This document shows, piece by piece, positions 54,488-63,888 of a DNA stretch of 64,000 bases. Location: contig NZ_RJVJ01000001.1 in NCBI RefSeq assembly GCF_003751605.1, positions 868,001 to 932,000 on the forward strand, given 5' to 3'. Numbering within the stretch: position 1 is the stretch's first letter; each line of letters starts with the position of its first letter. A program made the position numbers and the translations under genes. The notes beneath the pieces were generated by a model that was not told the DNA's origin, did not search any database, and saw only the letters and a program-made list of their open reading frames with translations. Origin of the DNA: Kitasatospora cineracea. Its GTDB lineage: Bacteria > Actinomycetota > Actinomycetes > Streptomycetales > Streptomycetaceae.

Positions 54488-55378
54488 TTACGCGTGGCCG
54501 AGTTCCTCGACCGGCGCGTCCGGTTCGACCGAGCCGGAGGTGCGGTCGGGGTGCAGCGGGAGGGGTTCGACGACCGTCTCGTCGAGGATCAGCTCGCTGG
54601 GGACGGGCGGGGCGGGGAGGACGGCGGCCTCGGAGTGCGCGCCGCAGCCGTAGGCGAGCGAGACGACCTGGCCGTCGGCGGGGCCGAACTCGTTGCCGCA
54701 GACGCCGAACGCCTGGCCGAGCGAGCCGCCGATCGGGACCAGGAAGCCGCAGGTGTCGCAGGAGGCCGGGGCGGACTGTGCCATCGGGGTCTGCGGGCCG
54801 TACGCGGTCTCCCAGCGCTCGGCGGCCTGGTGCAGGCCGCGCCGGGAGAGGACGCGGGGGCGGCCGAGGCCGAGCTCCTCGGCGATCGCGCCGATCTCGG
54901 CGCGGGCGGGCGCCTGCTGGACGTCCTCGACGGTGGCGATCTCGTCCTCGGCGGCCTCGGCGAGCGCCGAGTTGGGGGCGATCTCGTCCTCGCCGGTCCA
55001 GCCGGGCTCCAGGCGCAGGTCGTCGGCGCCGGTGGGCAGCAGGTCGCCGGGGCCGAGGTCGCCGGGCCGCAGGCGCTCGCTCCACGGCACCCACTGCGGG
55101 GCGAGGACGGCACCCGCGCCGGGCAGCAGCGCGACCTCGTCGAGGGTGACGTTCTTGGCGCGCGGGGCGCGGGCGACGGTCACCGCCCAGTGCCAGCCGC
55201 GGTAGGCCGGGTCGAGGCACTCGAAGGTGTGGGTGACGACGCGCTCGGCGTCCGCGCCCGCCTTCACGTGGGGGCCGACGACGGCCTCCCCGACGCTGTC
55301 GACCACGGCCTGGCGGGCGAGGTCGACGGCCTCTGCACAGAGCCGGTCAGGGGTACGGCTTCGCATCGCAGCACTCAC
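54488..55378 (-). CDS. DUF3027 domain protein
   Basis: 296 residues from GTG 55378 (ATG 55366 also possible). The N-terminal DUF3027 region has GWHWAVTVARAPRAKNVTLDEVALLPG and WVPWSERLRPGDLGPGDLLP. The C-terminal zinc-ribbon-like part has SCDTCGFLVPIGGSLGQAFGVC, GNEFGPADG and YGCGAHSEA. Conserved and widespread in actinobacteria, function unknown. Confidence 0.88.
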   Translation of the reverse strand: MSAAMRSRTPDRLCAEAVDLARQAVVDSVGEAVVGPHVKAGADAERVVTHTFECLDPAYRGWHWAVTVARAPRAKNVTLDEVALLPGAGAVLAPQWVPWSERLRPGDLGPGDLLPTGADDLRLEPGWTGEDEIAPNSALAEAAEDEIATVEDVQQAPARAEIGAIAEELGLGRPRVLSRRGLHQAAERWETAYGPQTPMAQSAPASCDTCGFLVPIGGSLGQAFGVCGNEFGPADGQVVSLAYGCGAHSEAAVLPAPPVPSELILDETVVEPLPLHPDRTSGSVEPDAPVEELGHA

Positions 55379-55694
55379 GGCGTCGGTTCTCTCCCAGTCC
55401 TGTCATCCTGCGGCCTTGCGGTGGCCGCCGTCGGGCGGGCGCACCGGCTGCCGCTGCCACGTCTCCGGGGCGGCCCCCGCGAGCACGGGGCCGGTCCATT
55501 CTGCTAGACCCGGGGCCGCTCCGGGACCGGGCCGCGCCGCCCAGGTCGGCCACCCCCCTGCGGGAGGCCGGGCATGCGCGTAGTGCAGGCTACCCGTCGG
55601 TCGGTGGTGCAGCACAGTCCGGGCCGTGGGGGCGGGCGCGCCGACGCCCGGACAATCACTCGTTAGGTCGGCGATTCTCGGGCAGGATGGGTGT
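55379..55694. other. Divergent gap between DUF3027 and MFS genes
   Basis: 316 bases. No supported gene, no strong hairpin. The GTG start of the MFS gene at 55695 has only a weak ribosome site (GGATGG). Confidence 0.4.
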
Positions 55695-57278
55695 GTGGCG
55701 GAGGAGATTCCGCCGCGGCACGAGCCGGGTCCCGCGCAGGCCGAAGGCCGTTCGGGGGCGTCCGCCGTGTCGCGGCAGCATCCGGTGGCCCCCGGTGAGC
55801 CGGAGGCCGATGCCACCTGTCCGACGCCCCGTCAGCCGGGCCCGGACCTCTCGAAGCACCCGGCGCCGGACTCCCCCGCCGACCCCGCCGACCCCGCCGG
55901 CCCCGCCGACCCGGACGCGCCGACGGTGCGGGCCCGGGGCCTCTGGGCGCGCGGCGCGTCGGCGGCGGGGGTGCGCACCGGCCGGGTGGTGCACGGCACG
56001 GGCCGGCGGATCCGGCGGGCGACGTCGGCGGAGGGCGCGGGCGAGTCCGGCCTGGCGAAGCTGATCGAGCTGCACGCGCTGAACTCGTTCGGCGACATGC
56101 TGATCACGGTGGCGCTGGCGTCCACCATCTTCTTCTCGGTGCCGACCGGCGAGGCCCGCGGCCGGGTCTCGCTGTACCTGCTGATCACGATGGCGCCGTT
56201 CGCGGTGCTGGCCCCGGTGATCGGCCCGCTGCTGGACCGGCTGCCGAACGGCCGCCGCTCGGCGATGGCGATGTCGATGCTGGCCCGGGCGGCGCTGGCC
56301 TGGGTGATGGCGGGGGCGGTGACCGGCGGCGGGCTGGCGCTGTACCCGGAGGCGCTGGGCGTGCTGGTGGCGTCGAAGGCGTACGGGGTGGTGCGCAGCG
56401 TGGTGGTGCCGCGGCTGCTGCCCGCCCAGTTGTCGCTGGTGAAGGCGAACTCGCGGGTGACGCTGGCGGGTCTGCTGACCACGCTGGTGGCGGGCGGGGT
56501 GGGCGGGCTGCTGCACCTGATCGGGCCGGGGTGGCCGCTGCGCGGGGCGTTCGTGGTGTTCGTGATCGGCACGCTGATGGCCTTCCACCTGCCGCACCAG
56601 GTGGATTCGGCGAGGGGCGAGCAGCGGGCGGAGCTGCACGCCGAACCGCACGCCGAGCCGCACGGGGCGCGGCCCAAGGGGGTGCTGCGGGCGGTCGGCC
56701 CGTCGGTGGTGATGGCGCTGCGCGGGGTGGCGTCGCTGCGCTGGCTGGTCGGGTTCCTGGTGATGTTCCTGGCGTTCCTGATCCGCCGGGACCCGCCGGG
56801 CGGCCTGCCGGGGACGGTGGCGCTGGGCCTGGTCGCGGCGGCGGCGGGACTGGGCAACGCCCTGGGGTCGGTGCTGGGCTCGTGGCTGCGCACCCGCGGC
56901 TCGGAGGTGACGGTGACGGCGGTGCTGGCGCTGGCGACGATCGCGGCGGGCGCGGCGGCGCTCTGGTACGGGGTGGTGACGGTGACGGTGGTGGCGGGCG
57001 TCGCGGGGATGGCGGCGTCGCTGGGCAAGCTGGCGCTGGACGCGCTGATCCAGCGGGACGTGCCGGAGGCGGTGCGGACCTCGGCGTTCGCCCGGTCGGA
57101 GACGGTGCTGCAGCTGAGCTGGGTGGCGGGCGGCGCGGTGGGCATCGCGCTGCCGCTGAACGCGGTGCTGGGGCTGACGGTGGCGGCGTCGGTGATGACG
57201 GTGATGCTGCTGTGGACGTTCCGTTCGCTGCTGCGGGTCGGGCCGCGCCGGTCGGCCGCGCGGCCCCGGGTGGCCTGA
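55695..57278 (+). CDS. MFS-type membrane transporter
   Basis: 527 residues from GTG 55695. A cytoplasmic tail of about 130 residues rich in Pro/Ala/Asp comes first, then ten to twelve hydrophobic segments starting with LNSFGDMLITVALASTIFFS. A central loop contains tandem AEPH repeats (LHAEPHAEPHGARP, about residues 315-330). Probably a lysophospholipid-transporter- or efflux-like MFS protein, substrate unknown. Confidence 0.78.
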   Translation: MAEEIPPRHEPGPAQAEGRSGASAVSRQHPVAPGEPEADATCPTPRQPGPDLSKHPAPDSPADPADPAGPADPDAPTVRARGLWARGASAAGVRTGRVVHGTGRRIRRATSAEGAGESGLAKLIELHALNSFGDMLITVALASTIFFSVPTGEARGRVSLYLLITMAPFAVLAPVIGPLLDRLPNGRRSAMAMSMLARAALAWVMAGAVTGGGLALYPEALGVLVASKAYGVVRSVVVPRLLPAQLSLVKANSRVTLAGLLTTLVAGGVGGLLHLIGPGWPLRGAFVVFVIGTLMAFHLPHQVDSARGEQRAELHAEPHAEPHGARPKGVLRAVGPSVVMALRGVASLRWLVGFLVMFLAFLIRRDPPGGLPGTVALGLVAAAAGLGNALGSVLGSWLRTRGSEVTVTAVLALATIAAGAAALWYGVVTVTVVAGVAGMAASLGKLALDALIQRDVPEAVRTSAFARSETVLQLSWVAGGAVGIALPLNAVLGLTVAASVMTVMLLWTFRSLLRVGPRRSAARPRVA

Positions 57279-57385
57279 GCGGCGGGCCGGGCCGGGGTGC
57301 GCGGCGCGCCCGCGCTCGGCGTAACCTCGGGCGACTCGGGCACCCCGGCGTCGTGTGATCACGGAAGGCGAGTAGCCTCTTGCGC

Positions 57386-57922
57386 ATGAGCCTCAGCACC
57401 CGTGCCATCGCCGGTATCGCCGGCGTCGTCGTCGTCGGCGCCGCCTCCCTCGGTACCGGTATCTACTGGGCGAACGACGCCGGCAAGCCCCGTGAGAACG
57501 TGGCGACGATGGTCGTCGGCACCTCGACCACCACCGCCGCCCCCTTCTGCTACAACGACGGCAAGCCGCTCGACGAGGACTACCTCACCAAGTGCCTGTC
57601 GGACATCAAGCAGGCCCGCAAGGACGCCAAGCTCCCGAAGCTGGACGTCCGCGCCAGTGACCAGATCGGCGTCGGCGTGCCGAAGGACCTGGCCGACAAG
57701 GGCTGGTTCGCGCTGACCAACGGCGGCTCCAACGGCCAGGTGCCGCTGGCCGGCGGCGCCGACGGCTCGGTCATCACCGGGGTGACCTACTCCGGTTCGA
57801 AGAGCGCCGGCGCCCTGATGTCGAGCAACGACGTGACGTCGGTGACGGTGGTCTCGCAGGACAAGAAGTCCCAGGAGTACTACGCGGTCTGGGCCTTCGA
57901 CCTGGACAACAAGAGCAGCTGA
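57386..57922 (+). CDS. DUF2771-like membrane-anchored protein
   Basis: 178 residues from ATG 57386. A single N-terminal helix (AIAGIAGVVVVGAASLGTGIYW) acts as signal anchor. The exported domain has two Cys (APFCYNDGKPL and YLTKCLSDIKQ), a likely disulfide. It precedes mqnB by 11 bases, so it is probably the first gene of the mqnB-mqnD unit. Function unknown. Confidence 0.75.
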   Translation: MSLSTRAIAGIAGVVVVGAASLGTGIYWANDAGKPRENVATMVVGTSTTTAAPFCYNDGKPLDEDYLTKCLSDIKQARKDAKLPKLDVRASDQIGVGVPKDLADKGWFALTNGGSNGQVPLAGGADGSVITGVTYSGSKSAGALMSSNDVTSVTVVSQDKKSQEYYAVWAFDLDNKSS

Positions 57923-57933
57923 ACCCCCGGTCG

Positions 57934-58614
57934 ATGACCGCTGAGCGCACCGACGAGCAGCCCGGCCCCGCCGCCGGGCTGCTCGTCGTCGTCGCCGTGG
58001 AGGCGGAGGCCGGGGCGGTGCGGCGCGGGCTGGGCGAGGGTTCGGGCGCCGTGGTGCTGGCGGCCGGGGTCGGCCCGGCGGCCGCGGCGGCGGGCACGGC
58101 GGCGGCGCTGGCCGGCGGCCGGTACCGGCTGGTGCTGTCGGCGGGCATCGCGGGCGGGTTCGCGCCCGCGGCGCCGCTCGGGTCGCTGGTGGTGGCGGAC
58201 GCCGTGCTGGCGGCCGACCTGGGCGCCGAGACGCCGGACGGCTTCGCGGACGTCACCGAGCTGGGCTTCGGCACGGTGCGGCACCTAGTGCCGCCGGGCC
58301 TGGTGGCAGCGCTCGCGGGGGCCACCGGCGGGGCGGTCGGCGAGGTGCTGACGGTGTCCACGGTGACCGGCTCGGCGGAGCGCGCCGCGGTGCTGAGGGG
58401 GCGTCACCCGCGGGCGCTGGCCGAGGCGATGGAGGGTTTCGGGGTGGCCGAGGCGGCCGCCCGCTGCGGTCTCGCGGCCGGTGAGCTGCGGGCCGTGTCC
58501 AATGCCGTCGGGCCGCGCGACCGCGCGTCCTGGCGGATCGGCGACGCGCTGGCGGCCCTGGAGCGGGCCTTCGCGGCGCTGCCGCCGGTGTCCGTCCTGC
58601 TCAAGGAGGTCTGA
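57934..58614 (+). CDS. mqnB: Futalosine hydrolase
   Basis: 226 residues from ATG 57934. Cleaves futalosine to hypoxanthine and dehypoxanthine futalosine in the alternative menaquinone pathway. Nucleoside-phosphorylase-type fold: LLVVVAVEAEAGAVRRGLGE, LSAGIAGGFAPAAPLGSLVV, and catalytic region AMEGFGVAEAAARCGL. The stop lies 1 base before the mqnD start, whose ribosome site lies inside mqnB. Confidence 0.92.
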   Translation: MTAERTDEQPGPAAGLLVVVAVEAEAGAVRRGLGEGSGAVVLAAGVGPAAAAAGTAAALAGGRYRLVLSAGIAGGFAPAAPLGSLVVADAVLAADLGAETPDGFADVTELGFGTVRHLVPPGLVAALAGATGGAVGEVLTVSTVTGSAERAAVLRGRHPRALAEAMEGFGVAEAAARCGLAAGELRAVSNAVGPRDRASWRIGDALAALERAFAALPPVSVLLKEV

Positions 58615-58615
58615 G

Positions 58616-59467
58616 ATGGCCGAGCCGCTCAGCGTCGCGTACTCGCCCTGCCCGAACGACACCTTCGTGTTCCACGCCTGGGCGCACGGCCTGGTGCCGG
58701 GCGCGGACGCCCCCGCGGTCAGGTTCGCGGACATCGACGTCACCAACGGGCTGGCCGAGCGCGGCGAGCTGGACGTGCTGAAGATCTCCTACGGCCAACT
58801 GCCCTGGGTGCTGGACGAGTACGCGCTGCTGCCGTGCGGCGGGGCGCTGGGCCGGGGCTGCGGGCCGCTGGTGCTGACGGCCGGCCCGCGGGAGGCCGCG
58901 GAGCTGGCCGGGCGGCGGGTCGCGGTGCCCAGCGAGCGCTCGACGGCGTACCTGCTGTTCCGGCTGTGGGCGGCCGAGGCGGTGCCGGGCGGGTTCGGCG
59001 AGATCGTGGTGCTGCCGTTCCACGAGATCATGCCGGCCGTCCGGGACGGGAAGGTGGACGCCGGGCTGGTGATCCACGAGGCCCGGTTCACGTACCAGGA
59101 GTACGGGCTGCACTGCCTGGCCGACATGGGCGAGGCGTGGGAGGCGGCGACCGGGCTGCCGATCCCGCTGGGCGCGATCGTGGCCCGGCGCTCGCTGGGC
59201 GCCGAGCGGCTGCGCGAACTGGCCGACACCGTACGGGCGTCGGTGCGCGCGGCCTGGGCGGACCCGGCGGCCTCCCGGGAGTACGTGCTGGCGCACGCCC
59301 AGGAGATGGACCCGGCCGTCGCCGAGCAGCACATCGGGCTGTACGTCAACGAGTTCACCGAGGACCTCGGCGAGGCCGGCTACGCGGCGGTGCGCGGCCT
59401 GCTCGCCCGGGCCGCCGAGCGGGGACTCGTCCCCGCCGTCGACCCGGGCGCGCTGGCGTTCGCCTGA
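58616..59467 (+). CDS. mqnD: 1,4-dihydroxy-6-naphthoate synthase
   Basis: 283 residues from ATG 58616 (AAGGAGGT upstream, inside mqnB). Converts cyclic dehypoxanthine futalosine to 1,4-dihydroxy-6-naphthoate. Periplasmic-binding-like fold with SVAYSPCPNDTFVFHAW, LDVLKISYGQLPWVL, VAVPSERSTAYLLFRLW, the catalytic His in LPFHEIMPAVRDG, and LVIHEARFTYQEYGL. Together with mqnB it shows that the host makes menaquinone by the futalosine route. Confidence 0.95.
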   Translation: MAEPLSVAYSPCPNDTFVFHAWAHGLVPGADAPAVRFADIDVTNGLAERGELDVLKISYGQLPWVLDEYALLPCGGALGRGCGPLVLTAGPREAAELAGRRVAVPSERSTAYLLFRLWAAEAVPGGFGEIVVLPFHEIMPAVRDGKVDAGLVIHEARFTYQEYGLHCLADMGEAWEAATGLPIPLGAIVARRSLGAERLRELADTVRASVRAAWADPAASREYVLAHAQEMDPAVAEQHIGLYVNEFTEDLGEAGYAAVRGLLARAAERGLVPAVDPGALAFA

Positions 59468-59474
59468 CGGCCGG

Positions 59475-59858
59475 TCAGACGTCGAACTGGTCGGCGATGG
59501 CGCGCAGCACCATGGCGATCTTCTGGCCCTCCGGCTTGCCCGGGTAGCGGCCGCGCTGCAGGCCCGGCAGCACGCTGTCCAGCTTGGTGATCAGGTCCTG
59601 GACGATCGGGGCCATGTCGTCGGCGCTCTTGCGCTGGGCGGCGGCCACCGAGGGCAGCGCGTCCAGCAGTTGGACGCTCATCGCCTGGTCGCCGCGGTGG
59701 CCCGCGGCGATCCCGAACTCGACCCGCTGACCCGGCCTCAGCGTGGTGACGCCCGCGGGCAGCGCCTTGGTGTGGACGAAGACCTCGCCCCCGTCGTCGC
59801 GCGACAGGAAGCCGTAGCCCTTCGTCTCGTTGAACCACTTGACCTGGCCGGTGGGCAT
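59475..59858 (-). CDS. Cold-shock domain protein with C-terminal extension
   Basis: 127 residues from ATG 59858. The CSD (residues 1-66) has RNP1 ETKGYGFLSRDD and RNP2 EVFVHTKAL, the nucleic-acid-binding aromatics. A second, helical part (IVQDLITKLDSVLPGLQRGR to IADQFDV) makes it twice the size of CspA. Such extended cold-shock proteins are frequent in actinobacteria. Convergent with mqnD (7 bases). Confidence 0.92.
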   Translation of the reverse strand: MPTGQVKWFNETKGYGFLSRDDGGEVFVHTKALPAGVTTLRPGQRVEFGIAAGHRGDQAMSVQLLDALPSVAAAQRKSADDMAPIVQDLITKLDSVLPGLQRGRYPGKPEGQKIAMVLRAIADQFDV

Positions 59859-60182
59859 CTCGAACAGTCCTCGGTATCGGGTGCGTGCGGCCTCGTCGGG
59901 CCGCGGGTGGATGTGCGGGCGGGCGCCCCGGTCGGGCGGCCGGTCTCGCTCAGTGGAGCAATGATCCCTCAGCGTTCACCGGAACGGCGAAGGGATTCCG
60001 GACCGGGGCGCGGCCGTGCCCCGCGCTCGCTGCGCCTCCCACTGGCTCACACCCCCGATCGGTGCCGGGCGGGCGTTCGTGGACCATCGGCAGGTCCGCC
60101 CGCGCGATGGCTGCATACCCGGGGGCGGCGCGGGTCGAAACTCCTTGCGCGCACGGAGTTGCGCGCTGTGACGCCGGGCCGG
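59859..60182. other. Promoter/leader region of the cold-shock gene
   Basis: 324 bases without a gene. Direct repeats TTGCGCGC and overlapping hairpin arms (GCGCGCA/TGCGCGC, about 60149-60169) lie just beyond the esterase stop. The cold-shock start has only a weak ribosome site (CCGAGGACTGTTCGAG). Confidence 0.4.
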
Positions 60183-61316
60183 TCAGGAGGGGTCGGCGAG
60201 GTGGCCGCCGAGCCAGCCCAGCGAGGCCGGGAGCATCCGGGACCAGGTGGTGAAGTTGTGGCCGCCGCTGTCCAGGGTGATCGCCGAGACCTTGGTCGGG
60301 GTGCCCTTGGCGGCGGCCCGGAACCGCTCGGTCTGGCCGTAGTAGTCGCCGTCGCCCTCCCGGCTGCCGCCGACCAGCAGCGCGGTGGCCGGGGCCGGCA
60401 GGTGGGCGAGGCGCCACTCCAGGTCGGCCTGGTCGCGGCGGGCCCCGTCGCCGCCGAACAGGTCCCCGGTGGTCGGGTCCTCGGCGGCCTTGTAGTAGCC
60501 GGACAGCGACACCGCGGCGGCGAACACGTCGGGGTGACGCATCGCCAGCTTCAGCGCGCAGTAGCCGCCGGTGGAGTTGCCGATCACGCCCAGGCTGCCC
60601 GGCCCCTCCGCGATCCGGTAGGAGGTGCGCAGCGCGGCGGGCACGTCGGCGCTGAAGTACCGGTCGGCCTGCGGGCCGCCCGGCACGTCCTCGCACTCGG
60701 TGTCCCGCGGCATCGCCGGGGAGGGGCGCATCAGCACCAGCACGGTGGGCTTGGCCCGGCCCTGCTCGGCCAGCTTGAACTGCACGGACGGGTAGTTGAG
60801 CTTGGTGACCAGGTTCTTGGCGTCGCCGGGGAAGCCGGTGATGGCGATCACCGCGGGGAAGCGCTTGGCCCGGTACTCGGGGCGGAAGTACTGCGGCGGC
60901 AGGTAGACGTAGCCCTCGGTGGCCAGGCCGGTGCTCGCCCCGGGCAGCCGGACCCGCTCCAGCCGGCCGACCTGCTCGGGGGCCCGGCCGGCCGCGCCGG
61001 TGTCGCGGACGTTCTCGGCGGACAGCGTCTGGACGGCGGGGGTGCGGCCGAGCAGCTGGTTCTGGATGGTCACCGGGCCGTCGTCGCCGGTGCCCAGCAG
61101 GTCGTCCCAACTGCTGTAGAAGGCGAAGGAGTTGTTGGCCAGCAGGGCCAGCGTGCAGAGCACCGCCAGCTGGGTGCCGACGACGGTGCCGAGCCGGCCC
61201 AGCACCGCCCGCCAGCCGCGCCCGGCCAGCCGGGGCCAGACCCAGACCGTGCCCCCCACCGCCAGCACCGACAGCAGCGCGGACAGTGCCAGCACCTTGT
61301 GACTGGTCAGACCCAT
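60183..61316 (-). CDS. Membrane-anchored esterase (esterase D/antigen 85-like alpha/beta hydrolase)
   Basis: 377 residues from ATG 61316. Two N-terminal helices (LALSALLSVLAVGGTVWVW and LGTVVGTQLAVLCTLALLA) anchor the protein, and the catalytic domain is outside. Nucleophile Ser in LGVIGNSTGGYCALKLA, His in LDSGGHNFTTWSRMLP; RFPAVIAITGFPGDA is the strand before the oxyanion hole. Similar to PF00756 esterases. Substrate unknown. Confidence 0.85.
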   Translation of the reverse strand: MGLTSHKVLALSALLSVLAVGGTVWVWPRLAGRGWRAVLGRLGTVVGTQLAVLCTLALLANNSFAFYSSWDDLLGTGDDGPVTIQNQLLGRTPAVQTLSAENVRDTGAAGRAPEQVGRLERVRLPGASTGLATEGYVYLPPQYFRPEYRAKRFPAVIAITGFPGDAKNLVTKLNYPSVQFKLAEQGRAKPTVLVLMRPSPAMPRDTECEDVPGGPQADRYFSADVPAALRTSYRIAEGPGSLGVIGNSTGGYCALKLAMRHPDVFAAAVSLSGYYKAAEDPTTGDLFGGDGARRDQADLEWRLAHLPAPATALLVGGSREGDGDYYGQTERFRAAAKGTPTKVSAITLDSGGHNFTTWSRMLPASLGWLGGHLADPS

Positions 61317-61517
61317 GTGCCCGTACGCCCCGCTCGCCCGTCGCCGTTCCCGTTGCCGCCCTTCAGCATGCCTGAGGGATTCCTGGGAATCCTGAGCGTT
61401 CAGTCGGAACGTGTGTCGCCGCGCCCCCGCCGATCGGAGGGGGCGCGCGGTGGGACAATCGACGGGAGTGCCCCGCGCGAAGGCGCCGGGAGCGCCCCGT
61501 GCGAAGGAGTGGTGAGA

Positions 61518-61790
61518 GTGAGCGACCGTCCCGACGACCCCGGTGACGTGCTGGTCCGCGTCGGCGGCATCGTGTTCGGCATCGGGATGCTGGCCACCGT
61601 CGCCACCTTCGTGCCGCTCTTCCTCGACCTGACCCGGCTGCCCACCTTCGCGTACTGGCTGTCGATGCTGATGCCGCTGGGCCTGCTGGTCGCCCTGGTC
61701 GGGCTGTTCGCCAACGCCCGGAGCAGCTCCCGGCGGCGGCGCGCCCGGCAGGCCGCCGCCACCGGCACCGGTACCACCGCCGCGGGCTGA
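61518..61790 (+). CDS. Small two-helix membrane protein
   Basis: 90 residues from GTG 61518 with AAGGAG upstream (GTG 61512 in frame also possible). Two helices, IVFGIGMLATVATFVPLFL and WLSMLMPLGLLVALVGLFA, with a basic tail RSSSRRRRARQ. Widespread streptomycete small membrane protein type, function unknown. It ends 7 bases before the HAD gene end. Confidence 0.7.
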   Translation: MSDRPDDPGDVLVRVGGIVFGIGMLATVATFVPLFLDLTRLPTFAYWLSMLMPLGLLVALVGLFANARSSSRRRRARQAAATGTGTTAAG

Positions 61791-61797
61791 GGCCCCG

Positions 61798-62403
61798 TCA
61801 GGCCCGGTGCGCGGCCAGCCAGGCCGGGAACTCGGTGAGGTCGCCCAGCACCGCGTCCGCCCCGGCCCCGGCCAGCTCGGCGGCGCTGTACGGGCCGGTG
61901 GCCACGCCCACCGCGACGGCGTCCGCGGCCCGGGCGCCGCGGATGTCGCCCAGGTGGTCGCCGACGTAGACGTCCGCGCCGTGCGCGCGCAGCGCCTCGC
62001 CCTTGGTCTCCGCCCACAGGTCGCCGACCAGCGCGTCCACCTCCAGCCCGATCGCGTCCAGGTGGCGGCGGGCGTTCGGCTCCCACTTGCCGGTGATCAC
62101 CAGCACCCGGCCGCCCGCCGCCCGGACCGCGGCCACCGCCGCCAGCGCACCGGGCAGCTCGACGGTCGGCGCGATGGCGTGCTCCACGTACAGCTCGCGG
62201 TAGCGGTCGGCCACCGCCTCCAGCCGCTCCGGCGGGTACCAGTTGGCCAGTTCCCGCACCAGCGGCGGCCCGAGCCGGCTGACCACCAGGTCGGAGTCGA
62301 TGACGGTGCCGGTCTCGGCGGCCAGCACGTCGTACGTGGCCTTGATGCCGGGGCGGGTGTCGAGGAGCGTCATGTCGAGGTCGAAACCGACGGTGAGAGC
62401 CAT
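61798..62403 (-). CDS. HAD-superfamily phosphatase, phosphoglycolate phosphatase-like
   Basis: 201 residues from ATG 62403. HAD motifs: I, VGFDLDMTLLDTRPG (nucleophile Asp and general acid Asp); II, VLVITGKWEPN; III, AETKGEALRA; IV, VYVGDHLGDIRGA. A helical cap between I and II puts it in the Gph/PGP branch. Substrate not predictable. Confidence 0.9.
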   Translation of the reverse strand: MALTVGFDLDMTLLDTRPGIKATYDVLAAETGTVIDSDLVVSRLGPPLVRELANWYPPERLEAVADRYRELYVEHAIAPTVELPGALAAVAAVRAAGGRVLVITGKWEPNARRHLDAIGLEVDALVGDLWAETKGEALRAHGADVYVGDHLGDIRGARAADAVAVGVATGPYSAAELAGAGADAVLGDLTEFPAWLAAHRA

Positions 62404-62523
62404 GCGGCCAGCCTAGCCAGCGGGGTTTCAGGCCCGAAAAGCCGGGGGGAAAGCCGCATCGCGGACATACTGGCTGCGGACGTACTGGCTGACGACCGAC
62501 CGTGCCGCCGGAGGAGGTCCCGG

Positions 62524-63546
62524 GTGCCACCCCCGCTGTCCCGCCGGGCCGCTCTCGCCGGGCTCGGCGCCGCCCTGCTCACCGGCTGCGGCCCGCACCC
62601 GCTGCCCGAGGGGCCGCCGCTGCCCGCCGCCGCCGACGGCTCGCCCACCGGCAGCGGCACCCCCGCGCCGGTCCAGCCCAGCCCCCCGCCGCGCCCCGCC
62701 GTCACCGTCGACGCCGCGGACGGGCCGGTCACCGTGCCCGGCGGGGTGCTCCGGGTGGTCGTCCGGGACACCGCCGAGCTGGACTCCGCGATGACCCTGG
62801 GCATCACCCCCGTCGGCGCCGCCAAGGCCCCGCTGGACGCCGGCCTGCCCGGCTACTGGCCCGCCTCCCGGCTCGCCCGGATCGCCGTGGTCGGCGACCT
62901 CGGGACCGCCCCCGACACCGCCGCGATCACCGCCCTGCGACCGCAGCTGCTCCTCACCAACCTGACCCGCGACGCCGACCGCCTCCCGGCCCTGCGGGCG
63001 ATCGCCCCGACCGTGGCGACCCGGACCACCGGCGCGCCCTGGCGGGAGGACTTCCAGCTGCACGCCGCCGCCCTGGACCGCCGCGAACAGGCCGCCGCCG
63101 TGGTCGCCGGGTACGAGCGGCACGTCGGCCAGGCCAGGGCCGCCCTCGCCGCGGCCGGGGCCGACGGGCAGCGGATCAGCCTGGTCCGCTTCGTCGAGGG
63201 CTCCCCCGCCGTCCGGCTGTACGCCCGGCAGAACTTCCCCGGCAGCGTCCTGGCCGACCTCGCGCTGCCCCGCCCCGACCCGCAGAACGCCGACCGCTTC
63301 GACACCGGGACCGCCCCCGACCGGCTCGCCCCCGCCGACGGCGACCTGCTGCTGTACGCCGGCTACGGCGACCCCGCCCGCAACGGCCTGGCCACCGCCC
63401 TCGCCTCCCCCGCCTGGCAGGCGCTGGGCGCCGTCCGCGCCCACCGCGCCTTCCGGGTCGACGACCAGCTGTGGTTCCAGGGCATCGGCTACACCGGCGC
63501 GCACTTCCTGATCGCCGAACTGCTGTACCTCCTCGGCGCGGACTGA
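62524..63546 (+). CDS. Iron-siderophore ABC transporter substrate-binding lipoprotein
   Basis: 340 residues from GTG 62524 with GGAGGAGG 7-14 bases upstream. Signal peptide with twin-Arg-like start PPPLSRRAALAGLGAALLTGC and lipobox LTGC. A Pro/Ser linker leads to a class-III binding fold (FhuD/FecB type): VVGDLGTAPDTAAITALRPQ, LLTNLTRDADRLPALRAIAP, DLLLYAGYGDP and a closing WFQGIGYTGAHFLIAEL. Permease genes are not in the window. No iron box was found upstream. Confidence 0.88.
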   Translation: MPPPLSRRAALAGLGAALLTGCGPHPLPEGPPLPAAADGSPTGSGTPAPVQPSPPPRPAVTVDAADGPVTVPGGVLRVVVRDTAELDSAMTLGITPVGAAKAPLDAGLPGYWPASRLARIAVVGDLGTAPDTAAITALRPQLLLTNLTRDADRLPALRAIAPTVATRTTGAPWREDFQLHAAALDRREQAAAVVAGYERHVGQARAALAAAGADGQRISLVRFVEGSPAVRLYARQNFPGSVLADLALPRPDPQNADRFDTGTAPDRLAPADGDLLLYAGYGDPARNGLATALASPAWQALGAVRAHRAFRVDDQLWFQGIGYTGAHFLIAELLYLLGAD

Positions 63547-63888
63547 GCCCCGCCGGGCGCGCCCGCCGCCGGGGTCCGGCCGCACGCCCGGCCCGCCCGG
63601 CCGGGGCCGCCGGGGACACATCGGAACCCGCCCGGTCCCGCTCCGGCCGCCGGACCGTCTTCCGCCGAGCCACCGTGCACCGGACTGCCCGCCGGCACGG
63701 CACGCACCGCCGAGGTCCGGCCGCACACCCGACGCGACCGGCCGGGGCCGCCAAGGCCCCGCAGGCGCCACGGGGTCCGGCCCGGCCGCCGGGGACACCC
63801 TGGAACCCGCCCTGCCGGACCCGCCACCGGGCCGCCAGGCCCTCGGGGGCCGGCCCGGTCCGGTCCGGACCGGCCCGGCCGCGGCGTG
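63547..63888. other. Gene-free stretch with degenerate direct repeats
   Basis: 342 bases. GTCCGGCCGCAC-type units recur near 63575 and 63716, and GCCGGGGACAC...GGAACCCGCC recurs near 63609 and 63789. No supported gene. Confidence 0.5.

Noticed and set aside
62404..62523. Iron box before the siderophore-binding lipoprotein
   Set aside because: No TTAGGTTAGGCT-like inverted repeat is present.
63547..63888. Arg/Pro/Gly-rich minus-strand frames at the right end
   Set aside because: They arise from degenerate GC-rich repeats, without start signals or domains.
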